Below are positions 1 through 7,004 of a stretch of DNA of 23,707 nt, piece by piece. Numbering within the stretch: position 1 is the stretch's first letter; each line of letters opens with the position of its first letter. A model generated the notes under the pieces. It was not told the DNA's origin. It did no database searches and saw only the letters and a list, made by a program, of their open reading frames with translations. The position numbers and the translations under genes are program-made. This DNA comes from Oscillospiraceae bacterium (GTDB taxonomy: Bacteria; Bacillota; Clostridia; Oscillospirales; Ruminococcaceae), in assembly GCA_031253365.1 (NCBI GenBank), contig JAIRWE010000035.1, positions 1-23,707 of the forward strand, given 5' to 3'.

Positions 1-1
1 G

Positions 2-760
2 GCTTATAAACTCGGGTTCCACGCCGAATACACCAACAGCATCGACAATATGAGGGCGCTCGCCGAAATGTCCGATGCTTACAAAGCACCCGTTTACACG
101 CATATGTCCGAAACCGCGGCGGAGGTGGACGGTTGTTATGAGCGTCACGGCAAGTCGCCGACGGCTTTGTTTGACGAACTGGGTCTGTTTTCTCACGGCG
201 GAGGGGCGTTTCACTGCGTTCATGTTGACGATAAGGATATGGGGATAATGGCGCGGCGCGGGGTCTGGGCGGTGAGCAACCCTTGTTCCAATTTGAAGCT
301 GGCTTCGGGAATAGCGCCGCTTACGGAGTTGTCGCGGGCGGGTGTGAATATTGCCCTCGGAACGGACGGTCCGGCTTCAAACAACGCGTTGTCCATGTTC
401 CGCGAGATGTATTCCGCCGTGACGTTGCAAAAGCATTTGACGGGCGACGCGGCGGCTTGCCCCGCTGAAACCGCGCTCGGCTGGGCGGTTACGAACGGCG
501 CCGAGGCGATGGGTCTGGAAGATTGCGATTGCCTGAAAGCGGGGAAGAAAGCCGATATTGTTATGCTTGACTTGGAGCGTCCTTCAATGCGCCCGCTTAA
601 CAATATAATCAAAAACATCGTCTATTCCGGCGATACGAGTATTGTGAAGATGACCATGGTCGGCGGGAAGGTTCTTTACGAGGACGGCGCGTTTTTCATA
701 GGGGAGGAACCCGGAAGGATTTACGAAAAATCCGAAAAGCTGATAAAAGAGATGATATGA
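2..760 (+). CDS. mtaD: 5'-methylthioadenosine/S-adenosylhomocysteine deaminase, 3' part (5' end outside window)
   Basis: The frame is open from base 2, so the gene begins before the window; the ATG at 50 is internal. The protein is an amidohydrolase (metal-dependent TIM-barrel deaminase) that would deaminate the adenine ring of methylthioadenosine or S-adenosylhomocysteine in the cytosol. Visible motifs are THMSET (substrate/metal side of the barrel), the metal-binding HCVH, and the catalytic GTDGPASNN near base 361. The end, KAGKKADIVMLDLERP, is the small beta-sandwich typical of the family. The N-terminal HxH metal motif lies outside the window and cannot be checked. The stop overlaps the start of the next gene by 4 bases (ATGA), which implies translational coupling. 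Other amidohydrolases such as guanine or chlorohydrolase types are possible, but the GTDGPASNN context favours MtaD. Confidence 0.88.
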   Translation, partial: AYKLGFHAEYTNSIDNMRALAEMSDAYKAPVYTHMSETAAEVDGCYERHGKSPTALFDELGLFSHGGGAFHCVHVDDKDMGIMARRGVWAVSNPCSNLKLASGIAPLTELSRAGVNIALGTDGPASNNALSMFREMYSAVTLQKHLTGDAAACPAETALGWAVTNGAEAMGLEDCDCLKAGKKADIVMLDLERPSMRPLNNIIKNIVYSGDTSIVKMTMVGGKVLYEDGAFFIGEEPGRIYEKSEKLIKEMI

Positions 761-2070
761 TATTACCCGACCACGTAAAAAAAACAATCGCCCTCATTGA
801 AGCGAACGGGTACGAAGCATACGTTGTCGGAGGGTGCGTCCGAGATTCTCTGCTCGGATTGACGCCGGAGGATTACGATATAGCCACGTCGGCGGTTCCC
901 GACGAGGTGAAGGCGGCGTTGGGGAGCCTGCCTGTGTATGATACGGGTTTAAAGCACGGGACGGTTACGGCGGTGTCGGACGGCGTTCCGATTGATATAA
1001 CCACGTTTCGGGTTGACGGCGATTATACCGACAACCGCCGCCCCGAAAGCGTTCGGTTCACGCGGGAATTGCGCGACGATTTAAGCCGCCGCGATTTCAC
1101 GGTGAACGCGATGGCTTATTCCGAGCGGACGGGAATAATAGACCTGTTCGGCGGGAAGGCGGACTTGGAGAATAAAATTATCCGCGCCGTCGGGGACGCG
1201 AGGGCGCGCTTCGGCGAAGACGGGTTAAGGATTTTGCGGGCGTTGAGGTTCGCGGCGGTATACGGATTTTCCCTTGATGAGGAAACGGCGGCGGCGGCGC
1301 GGGATTTGCGCGGGTTGACGCGAAAACTTTCGGGGGAGAGAATAGCGCGGGAATTAAACAAACTAATCCTCGGAAAAGTGAGCGAAATCATGACGCGGTT
1401 CGTCGGCGTTTTTGCGGAGTTTATTCCGGAAATCGCGGCGTGCGAGGGCTTTTCGCAACATTCGGTATACCATGACAGGGATGTTCTGACTCACACGCTT
1501 AACGCCGTGGATTGCGCCCCCGCCGACAAAATCACGCGGTTGACCTTGCTGTTCCACGATATGGGGAAGCCGTCGGCGTTTAAACTCAAAAACGGCAGGG
1601 GAAGTTTTAAGGAACACGCCGAAATAAGCGCTGAAATCGCCCGCGCCGCGCTTTCGCGGCTGAAATACGACAACCATACCGCCGGCAAAGTCACGCTGCT
1701 TGTCAGGGAACACGATTTGCCGATACACAGCGATAAAAAATCGGTTAAACGGTTGCTCAACCTGTTCGGCGAAGAAACGTTCTTCCGGTTAATCGACGTT
1801 CGTATCGCCGACGACACGGCGAAAGCCGAAAAATACCGCTCGCGCGTCGCGGAATTCGGCGCGGCGGCCGAAACCGCGCGGGAGGTTATTCGCGGGGGCG
1901 AGTGTTTTTCTTTGAAGCAGCTCGCCGTTGACGGCAACGATATAAACGCGCTGGGCTATTCGGGGCGGGAAACGGGCAGGGTGCTGAACCGCCTTTTGCA
2001 GGCGGTCATAAGCGGGAAATGCGAAAACGACAAAAACGCGTTGACGGAATATTTAACAAACGAAAGGTAA
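757..2070 (+). CDS. cca: CCA-adding tRNA nucleotidyltransferase with HD domain
   Basis: This 437-residue protein is a class II tRNA nucleotidyltransferase, which builds or repairs the 3' CCA end of tRNAs from CTP and ATP. Residues 25-30 (GGCVRD) and the metal-binding D39-Y-D41 form the catalytic nucleotidyltransferase motif. R111-R-D-F-T-V-N117 is motif B, and the GLRILRALRF stretch near residue 155 is motif C. A second domain carries HD-type residues (HDRDVLTHT, then H267-D268 in HDMGKP), so a phosphohydrolase activity is possible. Length and domain order fit typical Bacillota enzymes. The ATG overlaps the mtaD stop in ATGA, and mreB begins 8 bases after its stop. A diverged paralogue lies at 13176-14231. 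A poly(A) polymerase role is the main alternative, but the HD-containing architecture favours CCA addition. Confidence 0.95.
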   Translation: MILPDHVKKTIALIEANGYEAYVVGGCVRDSLLGLTPEDYDIATSAVPDEVKAALGSLPVYDTGLKHGTVTAVSDGVPIDITTFRVDGDYTDNRRPESVRFTRELRDDLSRRDFTVNAMAYSERTGIIDLFGGKADLENKIIRAVGDARARFGEDGLRILRALRFAAVYGFSLDEETAAAARDLRGLTRKLSGERIARELNKLILGKVSEIMTRFVGVFAEFIPEIAACEGFSQHSVYHDRDVLTHTLNAVDCAPADKITRLTLLFHDMGKPSAFKLKNGRGSFKEHAEISAEIARAALSRLKYDNHTAGKVTLLVREHDLPIHSDKKSVKRLLNLFGEETFFRLIDVRIADDTAKAEKYRSRVAEFGAAAETAREVIRGGECFSLKQLAVDGNDINALGYSGRETGRVLNRLLQAVISGKCENDKNALTEYLTNER

Positions 2071-2078
2071 ACAGTGCT

Positions 2079-3098
2079 ATGTCGTCAATGGATATCGGAA
2101 TTGATTTGGGTACCGCCAACATCATTATAACCATGGGCGGAAAGGGAATTATCGTGAACGAGCCTTCCGTCGTCGCCTACAACAAAAAAAAGGGCGAGGT
2201 TATATCCGTCGGGCGCGAAGCGTATAAAATGATAGGCAGAACGCCGGAGTATATAGTCGCAATCAGCCCGCTCAAAGACGGGGTTATTTCCGACCACGAT
2301 ATGACCATGCTTATGCTCAAGGAATTCATCCGCAAAGCGAGCAGGAACCTTTTGATAAAACCGCGCATAATAATATGCGTCCCCAGTTCCGTAACCGATG
2401 TGGAAAACCGCGCCGTCGTGGAAACGGCTTTGTCCGCGGGCGCGAGAAAGGTTTATCTGATAAAGGAGCCGATTGCCGCGCTTTTGGGGGCGGGGGTGGA
2501 TATTACCAAACCCACCGGCACAATGGTGGTTGACATAGGCGGCGGCACCGCCGACGTCGCCGTGATTTCGTTCAACGGCATTGTAAGGGCGACTTCGCTG
2601 AAAATGGCGGGGAATAAGTTCGACCAAGCGATTATCAAGTACATTTCGCAAAAGCACAGAATCCTCATCGGCGAGAAAACCGCCGAAACCGCGAAAAAAA
2701 CCATCGGGAACGTTTTTGAACCCGACCCCGATGTTTCAATGATTATAAAGGGCAGAAACGTGATAAAGGGCTTGCCGCAGAGCCTTGAAATCACGGAAGT
2801 CAATATGTGCGAGGCGCTTGTCGACTCGGCGATGGAGATTGTCAACAAGGTGAAAGCCGTGCTGGAAGTCACGCCGCCGGAACTTGCCGGCGATATTTTG
2901 GCGAGCGGGATTGTCCTTACGGGCGGAGGCGCTTTGCTGAAAGGGCTGGACAAGCTCATCGCGCACCAGGTGGGCGCGCCTTGCCGCTTGGCGGACAACC
3001 CCATGGAGTGTGTGGCGCGCGGGGTGGCGATGGCGTTCAAATTCGCGGACGAGCTGCTGGACGGGTTTGAGAAGGTTTCGACGTATAAGTACAGATAA
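2079..3098 (+). CDS. mreB: rod shape-determining protein MreB/Mbl
   Basis: This is a bacterial actin homologue that forms membrane-associated filaments guiding lateral wall synthesis. I start it at ATG 2079 (339 residues). An earlier in-frame ATG at 2019 lies inside cca and would add 20 unrelated residues, while GAAAGG at 2062-2067 is a usable Shine-Dalgarno for 2079. Phosphate-1 motif: residues 5-14 (DIGIDLGTAN). Phosphate-2: D152-IGGGTADVAV. The adenosine motif LTGGGALLKGLD lies near residue 283. Length matches the family. No mreC or mreD follows; the next gene converges from the other strand, so this may be a stand-alone MreB or Mbl copy. The short C-terminal extension ending KYR is not a known motif to me. 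It probably shares a transcript with mtaD and cca. Confidence 0.95.
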   Translation: MSSMDIGIDLGTANIIITMGGKGIIVNEPSVVAYNKKKGEVISVGREAYKMIGRTPEYIVAISPLKDGVISDHDMTMLMLKEFIRKASRNLLIKPRIIICVPSSVTDVENRAVVETALSAGARKVYLIKEPIAALLGAGVDITKPTGTMVVDIGGGTADVAVISFNGIVRATSLKMAGNKFDQAIIKYISQKHRILIGEKTAETAKKTIGNVFEPDPDVSMIIKGRNVIKGLPQSLEITEVNMCEALVDSAMEIVNKVKAVLEVTPPELAGDILASGIVLTGGGALLKGLDKLIAHQVGAPCRLADNPMECVARGVAMAFKFADELLDGFEKVSTYKYR

Positions 3099-3259
3099 TA
3101 GACCTCCTCGGAAACTGTATAGCGGCGGTTTTGCGGCTGATTTTTCGCCATACCGCGTCAATTTTTCCTTAAATATCACTGATATTCGCGTAAAAATTTC
3201 CTTGTTTGACGAAAAATCCGCCCGCAACCCCACTCGCTCACAGTTTCCGAGGAGGTCTA
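3099..3259. repeat. 161-bp near-complete palindrome between convergent genes
   Basis: The outer 20 bases TAGACCTCCTCGGAAACTGT (3099-3118) reappear exactly inverted at 3240-3259. The inner parts also pair imperfectly (GATTTTTCG on both arms, and AATATCA/TGATATT at the middle), so the whole element is symmetric around base 3179. The left end follows the mreB stop (3096-3098) directly and the right end lies one base before the paaK stop (3261-3263). Each end reads outward as GAGGAGGT, a perfect Shine-Dalgarno-like string. RNA from either strand could fold into a long imperfect hairpin. There is no U-run, so it is not a classic intrinsic terminator, though it may still stop or stabilise both converging transcripts. 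A MITE-like or REP-like mobile repeat is my preferred reading. It encodes no convincing protein. Confidence 0.85.
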
Positions 3260-3260
3260 A

Positions 3261-4556
3261 TCATTTGGGGCGGTTGTCAATCACCCTTTTCGCCTTTCCC
3301 GCCGACCGCGCAATCGACTTCGGCTCAACCAGCGATACCTTAACGTCTATTCCCAGAACCACGCGCAAATTATGCCGTATCTTATCGCGAAGCCCTTCCA
3401 GTTGCGCGTAGCTGTCCAAAACCGAGCTGTCAATCAGTTCCACCCTCACTTCCAGCGTGTCGTGATTGCCTTCGCGCGAGGCGACGATTTCATAATGGGG
3501 CGCGACCTCGCCGATTACCATAATAACGCTGTCTATCTGCGACGGGAACACGTTTACACCGCGAATCTTAAGCATATCGTCGGTGCGTCCCGTCGTTTTT
3601 GCCATACGGGCGTGGGTTCTGCCGCACTCGCATTTTTCGTAGGTCAGAACGGTTATGTCGCGCGTTCGGTAACGCAGAACGGGCAACCCTTCTTTGGTCA
3701 GCGTGGTAAGGACCAATTCGCCCTTTTCCCCTTCCGGAAGCGTTTCGCCCGTTACGGGGTCGATGATTTCGGGCAGGAAGTGGTCTTCGTTAAGATGCAA
3801 GCCCCGGCGGTATTCGCACTCGCCGGAAACGCCCGGTCCCATCACCTCGCTCATTCCGTAATTGTCGGTGGCGAACAGATTGAGCGATTTTTCAATCTGA
3901 CCGCGCATTTCCGCGGTACACCCTTCCGAGCCGAACAGCCCCAACCGCAGCCTCAAATCATTTCCCACGCCCATTTCCTTGGCTGTTTCACCGATGTGCA
4001 AAGCATACGACGGCGTGGAAACCAATACCGTGGTTCCGAAGTCTTTCATAAGCGTGACCTGCTTTTCGGTGTTCCCGGAAGAAATGGGTATAATCGACGC
4101 CCCGATTTTTTCCAGGGCGTAATGCAGACCCAACGCCCCCGTAAACAGTCCGTACCCGAAAGCCACCTGCGCTATGTCGTCCCCGTTCGCGCCGACGGCG
4201 ACAATCAGGCGCGCCACGCAGTCGCTCCATGTGTCAAGGTCTTTTCGGGTGTAGCCCACGACGGTGGGTTTCCCCGTCGTCCCCGACGAGGCGTGAAGCC
4301 GCAGAATTTCCCTCATCGGCGCAGTGAACATACCGAACGGATAATTATCTCGAAAATCCTCCTTAACCGTGAATGGAATATGTTTTAAGTCCGCCAGCGA
4401 GGTTATCTTGTCGGGGGGGAACCCGGCTTCGTCAAGTTTATTTTTGTACAGCGGCGATTTTTCGTAGCAAAGCGCCGCCGTTTTTTTCAAGCGTTCAAGT
4501 TGTAAGGCTTCAAGTTCGCTTCTCGGCAGGGTTTCGGCGTTTTTGTCGAAAAACAC
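3261..4556 (-). CDS. paaK: phenylacetate-CoA ligase family (PaaK-like) enzyme
   Basis: This 431-residue adenylate-forming enzyme would activate an arylacetate, such as phenylacetate or indoleacetate, to its CoA thioester using ATP. The phosphate-binding loop SSGTTGKP is at residues 90-97. The later motifs DNYGMSE, YRTRDIT and GRTDDMLKIRGVNVFPSQID, together with a C-terminal domain, are typical of PaaK. Length fits the family. The start is GTG at 4554-4556, with GGAG about 10 bases upstream inside the end of the symporter gene. Only 7 bases separate the two genes, so they probably share a transcript. No ring-degradation genes are nearby. In anaerobes such ligases often serve amino-acid fermentation with indolepyruvate oxidoreductase, but that partner is not in the window. 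The exact acid cannot be read from the sequence. Confidence 0.93.
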   Translation of the reverse strand: MFFDKNAETLPRSELEALQLERLKKTAALCYEKSPLYKNKLDEAGFPPDKITSLADLKHIPFTVKEDFRDNYPFGMFTAPMREILRLHASSGTTGKPTVVGYTRKDLDTWSDCVARLIVAVGANGDDIAQVAFGYGLFTGALGLHYALEKIGASIIPISSGNTEKQVTLMKDFGTTVLVSTPSYALHIGETAKEMGVGNDLRLRLGLFGSEGCTAEMRGQIEKSLNLFATDNYGMSEVMGPGVSGECEYRRGLHLNEDHFLPEIIDPVTGETLPEGEKGELVLTTLTKEGLPVLRYRTRDITVLTYEKCECGRTHARMAKTTGRTDDMLKIRGVNVFPSQIDSVIMVIGEVAPHYEIVASREGNHDTLEVRVELIDSSVLDSYAQLEGLRDKIRHNLRVVLGIDVKVSLVEPKSIARSAGKAKRVIDNRPK

Positions 4557-4563
4557 GGTTAAA

Positions 4564-6072
4564 TCACTCCTTATTTTTTTCCTGACCGCCCGAAAAACAC
4601 AAGAACATATCGTCAGTGGCTTTTTTATCTATTTTCGGTGTGACAAGGCTTACAAGCGGAACGACGATTAACCCCAAAACCATAATCGACGCGCCGAGGT
4701 TGACGGGCGACGCGAGGTTGAACCCGCCTATCGTCCATTGCGGTTTGAAAATAAAATGCAGGACCGTAGCCGAGGCGGCGAAGAAAAAACTCGTATAAAC
4801 GGCAGCCCTCGTCACGCCCTTCCAGAAAAGCCCGTACAGGAACGGCGCGAGGAAAGCCCCCGCCAATCCGCCCCACGAATACCCCATAAAATCGGAAATG
4901 AGCGCGTTTTCCTGCAACGCCATAACCGCCGAAGCGAGCAGGAATATCCCTATGAACACCCTCATGACGATAAGCGTGGTTTTCTCGTTCATCGGCTTTT
5001 TGACGAACGGTTTGATTAAGTCAAGCGTGAGCGTCGAGCTTGATGTGAGAACCAACCCCGCGAGGGACGACATAGACGCGCTTAACACCAACACAATCAT
5101 AACGCCGAGGAGTATTTCGGGCAGTTGTTCCATCATGGCGGGGACAATGCCGTCAAAACCCGTGACCGGCGCGCCCGTTTCGGTCTTATCCACGAAAATT
5201 CTGCCGAATGAACCGAGGAAATAACACCCGCCGGCTATGATTATCGCGAAAATCGTCGAAATAATCATGCCCGGCTTTATCGAGCGTTCGTCCTTAATTG
5301 TGTAGAATTTATGCACCATTTGGGGCAAACCCCATGTTCCCAGCGATGTAAGTATCATCACGCCGACTAAGTTTACGGGGTCGGGACCGAACAGCGAGGT
5401 GTACGATTCCCCTTTTTCCGAAAGCAGGTTGACCGAGCCGGACAAACCGCCGTTAAGGTTCAAAATCGCGGCGATAATCGCGACGATGCTGACCAGCATT
5501 ATTATACCTTGAAAAAAATCGTTGTACGCCGTCGCCTTATACCCCCCGAGAATGACGTAGACCGCGGTTACCGTCGCCATCCCCGCCACGAAGAAGGCGT
5601 AGCTTTCTTTCCCTGTTCCGAACGCCATCGTGAACAGGCGCGACAGCCCGTTATAGATGGAAGCGGTGTAGGGAATTAAAAACAGGAATACCAGCGCGGC
5701 CGAGATGATTTTTATACCTTTGCTGACATAGCGTTTTTCAAAAAATTCGGGCATTGTCGCGCTTTTGAAGCTGTGGGTCATCACCCGCGTCCGTCTGCCT
5801 AAAAACACCCACGCCAAAAGCGAGCCGAGAAAGGCGTTAGCCATACCGACCCAGACGGCGGAAAGACCGTAATTCCAGCCGAACCGCCCCGCGAACCCGA
5901 CGAAAACCACAGCAGAAAAGTACGAGTTCCCGTAGGCGAACGCCGTAATCCACGGACCGAGCGTCAGCCCGCCGAGAACGAAGTTGGTAACCGAACGGGA
6001 TTTACGGGTGAAATACACCCCTATTCCTATTACGAAAACAATGTAAACAGCCGTAATGGCTATTATGACCAT
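4564..6072 (-). CDS. sodium:solute symporter (SSS family)
   Basis: This 502-residue integral membrane protein has about 13 hydrophobic segments from the first residues onward, the layout of the SSS family (PutP, PanF, monocarboxylate and sugar symporters). The segment with GGYKATAYNDFFQG is the family's conserved region, followed by repeated transmembrane helices and a short charged C-terminal tail. It would couple sodium entry to uptake of a small solute. The ATG at 6070-6072 is preceded by GAGGGGTG, a good Shine-Dalgarno. It is the first gene of a two-gene unit with paaK, which suggests an aromatic or other monocarboxylic acid as substrate. That is an inference from context, because SSS substrates cannot be read reliably from sequence. 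It has its own consensus promoter at 6119-6147. Confidence 0.93.
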   Translation of the reverse strand: MVIIAITAVYIVFVIGIGVYFTRKSRSVTNFVLGGLTLGPWITAFAYGNSYFSAVVFVGFAGRFGWNYGLSAVWVGMANAFLGSLLAWVFLGRRTRVMTHSFKSATMPEFFEKRYVSKGIKIISAALVFLFLIPYTASIYNGLSRLFTMAFGTGKESYAFFVAGMATVTAVYVILGGYKATAYNDFFQGIIMLVSIVAIIAAILNLNGGLSGSVNLLSEKGESYTSLFGPDPVNLVGVMILTSLGTWGLPQMVHKFYTIKDERSIKPGMIISTIFAIIIAGGCYFLGSFGRIFVDKTETGAPVTGFDGIVPAMMEQLPEILLGVMIVLVLSASMSSLAGLVLTSSSTLTLDLIKPFVKKPMNEKTTLIVMRVFIGIFLLASAVMALQENALISDFMGYSWGGLAGAFLAPFLYGLFWKGVTRAAVYTSFFFAASATVLHFIFKPQWTIGGFNLASPVNLGASIMVLGLIVVPLVSLVTPKIDKKATDDMFLCFSGGQEKNKE

Positions 6073-6118
6073 ACGTTCACCCCTCAGCGCGTTTCAAACA
6101 CGGCAAAATGCCTTTGTC

Positions 6119-6147
6119 ATTATACAATAAAATAATATCCTTGTCAA
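6119..6147 (-). promoter_or_regulatory. sigma-70-type promoter for the symporter-paaK unit
   Basis: On the minus strand, TTGACA (complement of 6142-6147) and TATAAT (complement of 6119-6124) are separated by exactly 17 bases, a full consensus match. Transcription would begin near 6112, giving a leader of about 40 bases before the symporter ATG. Confidence 0.85.
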
Positions 6148-6148
6148 G

Positions 6149-6177
6149 TTGACTTTCAAAGTTTATTGTTGTATAAT
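6149..6177 (+). promoter_or_regulatory. sigma-70-type promoter for parA, back to back with the symporter promoter
   Basis: TTGACT (6149-6154) and TATAAT (6172-6177) are 17 bases apart. The -35 box lies one base from the -35 box of the opposing promoter, and together they form the palindrome GTCAAGTTGAC (6143-6153). Two polymerases could not easily occupy both at once. A leader of roughly 38 bases precedes the parA ATG. Confidence 0.85.
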
Positions 6178-6195
6178 ATCAAGCGTAATATCAAG
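6174..6195 (+). repeat. tandem TAATATCAAG direct repeat, candidate operator
   Basis: The 10-base TAATATCAAG occurs at 6174-6183 and again at 6186-6195, a 12-base period, covering the -10 box and probable start point of the parA promoter. The core TAATATC occurs a third time at 6133-6139, between the -10 and -35 boxes of the opposing promoter. This placement suits an operator for a repressor acting on both promoters. It is an AT-rich region, so chance repetition is possible. Confidence 0.45.
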
Positions 6196-6221
6196 GATTC
6201 AGTTAAGGAGAAACGATAAAA

Positions 6222-6995
6222 ATGGGGACTATCATTACGGTTGCCAACCAAAAAGGCGGCGTGGCGAAAACCACAACCGCCATAAATTTGTCGGCGGCGC
6301 TCGGACAGCTGGGGAAAAAAGTGTTGGTGGTGGATTTAGACCCGCAGGGAAATACGACTACGGGTTACGGGATAAGAGCGGCGGAGAAAAAGCTGCTCAA
6401 ACTGACGACTTACAATGTCGTAATGGGGGAAACGCGCCCCGCCGACGCGGTCAGGGAAACGCGCTTCAAGAACGTGCGGCTCATGCCGTCCACGCAGGAA
6501 TTGGCCGAAGCGGAAATACGCCTTTTGAAATTTGAGCATAAGACCTTACAGCTCAGGAAAGCGCTTTTGCAGGTAAAAGACGATTACGACGTCGTAATTG
6601 TCGATACGTTGCCGTCCTTGGGGGTTCTTGCCCTGAACGGAATAGCGGCCTGCGACAGCATAATTATTCCCATGCAGTGCGAACCTTACAGCTTGGAGGG
6701 CGTGGCGGAACTGTTCGCCACGGTTAAGCGGATAAAGAAAAGCGTGAACAAAAGCCTGCAAATAATGGGCATCGTATTCACAATGACGGACAAAAGGCTT
6801 ATGGTGAACCGCGAGGTTATGAAAACAATCCGGCGCGAGTTCCCCGAAGACGCGATTTTCAGAACCGAAATACCGCGCAACGTGAAAATCGCCGAAGCGC
6901 CCAGCCACGGCGAGCCGATTATTTATTACGAACCGTCCTCAAAAGGTTCGCAGGCGTATATCTCTTTCGCGAAAGAGGTTATGGACAGACTTTGA
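6222..6995 (+). CDS. ParA/Soj-family P-loop ATPase
   Basis: This 257-residue cytosolic ATPase belongs to the ParA/MinD group, which position DNA or protein cargo on the nucleoid or membrane. The deviant Walker A is K11-G-G-V-A-K16-T-T-T, with both the signature lysine and the P-loop lysine. D38-LDPQGN follows, then Walker A' VIVDTLPSLG near residue 125. Most Soj proteins have glycine where this one has alanine at residue 15. No ParB/Spo0J gene or parS site is visible, and the gene is not in the usual gidA-gidB neighbourhood. It has its own promoter (6149-6177) and AAGGAG at 6205-6210. It could be a chromosomal Soj, an orphan ParA for another cargo, or a plasmid- or phage-derived copy. The stop lies 9 bases from the convergent portal gene. 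Confidence 0.93.
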   Translation: MGTIITVANQKGGVAKTTTAINLSAALGQLGKKVLVVDLDPQGNTTTGYGIRAAEKKLLKLTTYNVVMGETRPADAVRETRFKNVRLMPSTQELAEAEIRLLKFEHKTLQLRKALLQVKDDYDVVIVDTLPSLGVLALNGIAACDSIIIPMQCEPYSLEGVAELFATVKRIKKSVNKSLQIMGIVFTMTDKRLMVNREVMKTIRREFPEDAIFRTEIPRNVKIAEAPSHGEPIIYYEPSSKGSQAYISFAKEVMDRL

Positions 6996-7004
6996 AAACC
7001 CGCG

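Noticed and set aside
2019..2078. Longer MreB start at ATG 2019
   Set aside because: It lies inside cca and adds residues absent from MreB; ATG 2079 has a better ribosome site and gives the usual length.
3372..4388. 338-codon plus-strand open frame opposite paaK
   Set aside because: It is antisense to a clear PaaK gene, has a biased arginine/histidine-rich composition, and matches no family; a shadow frame of GC-rich codons.
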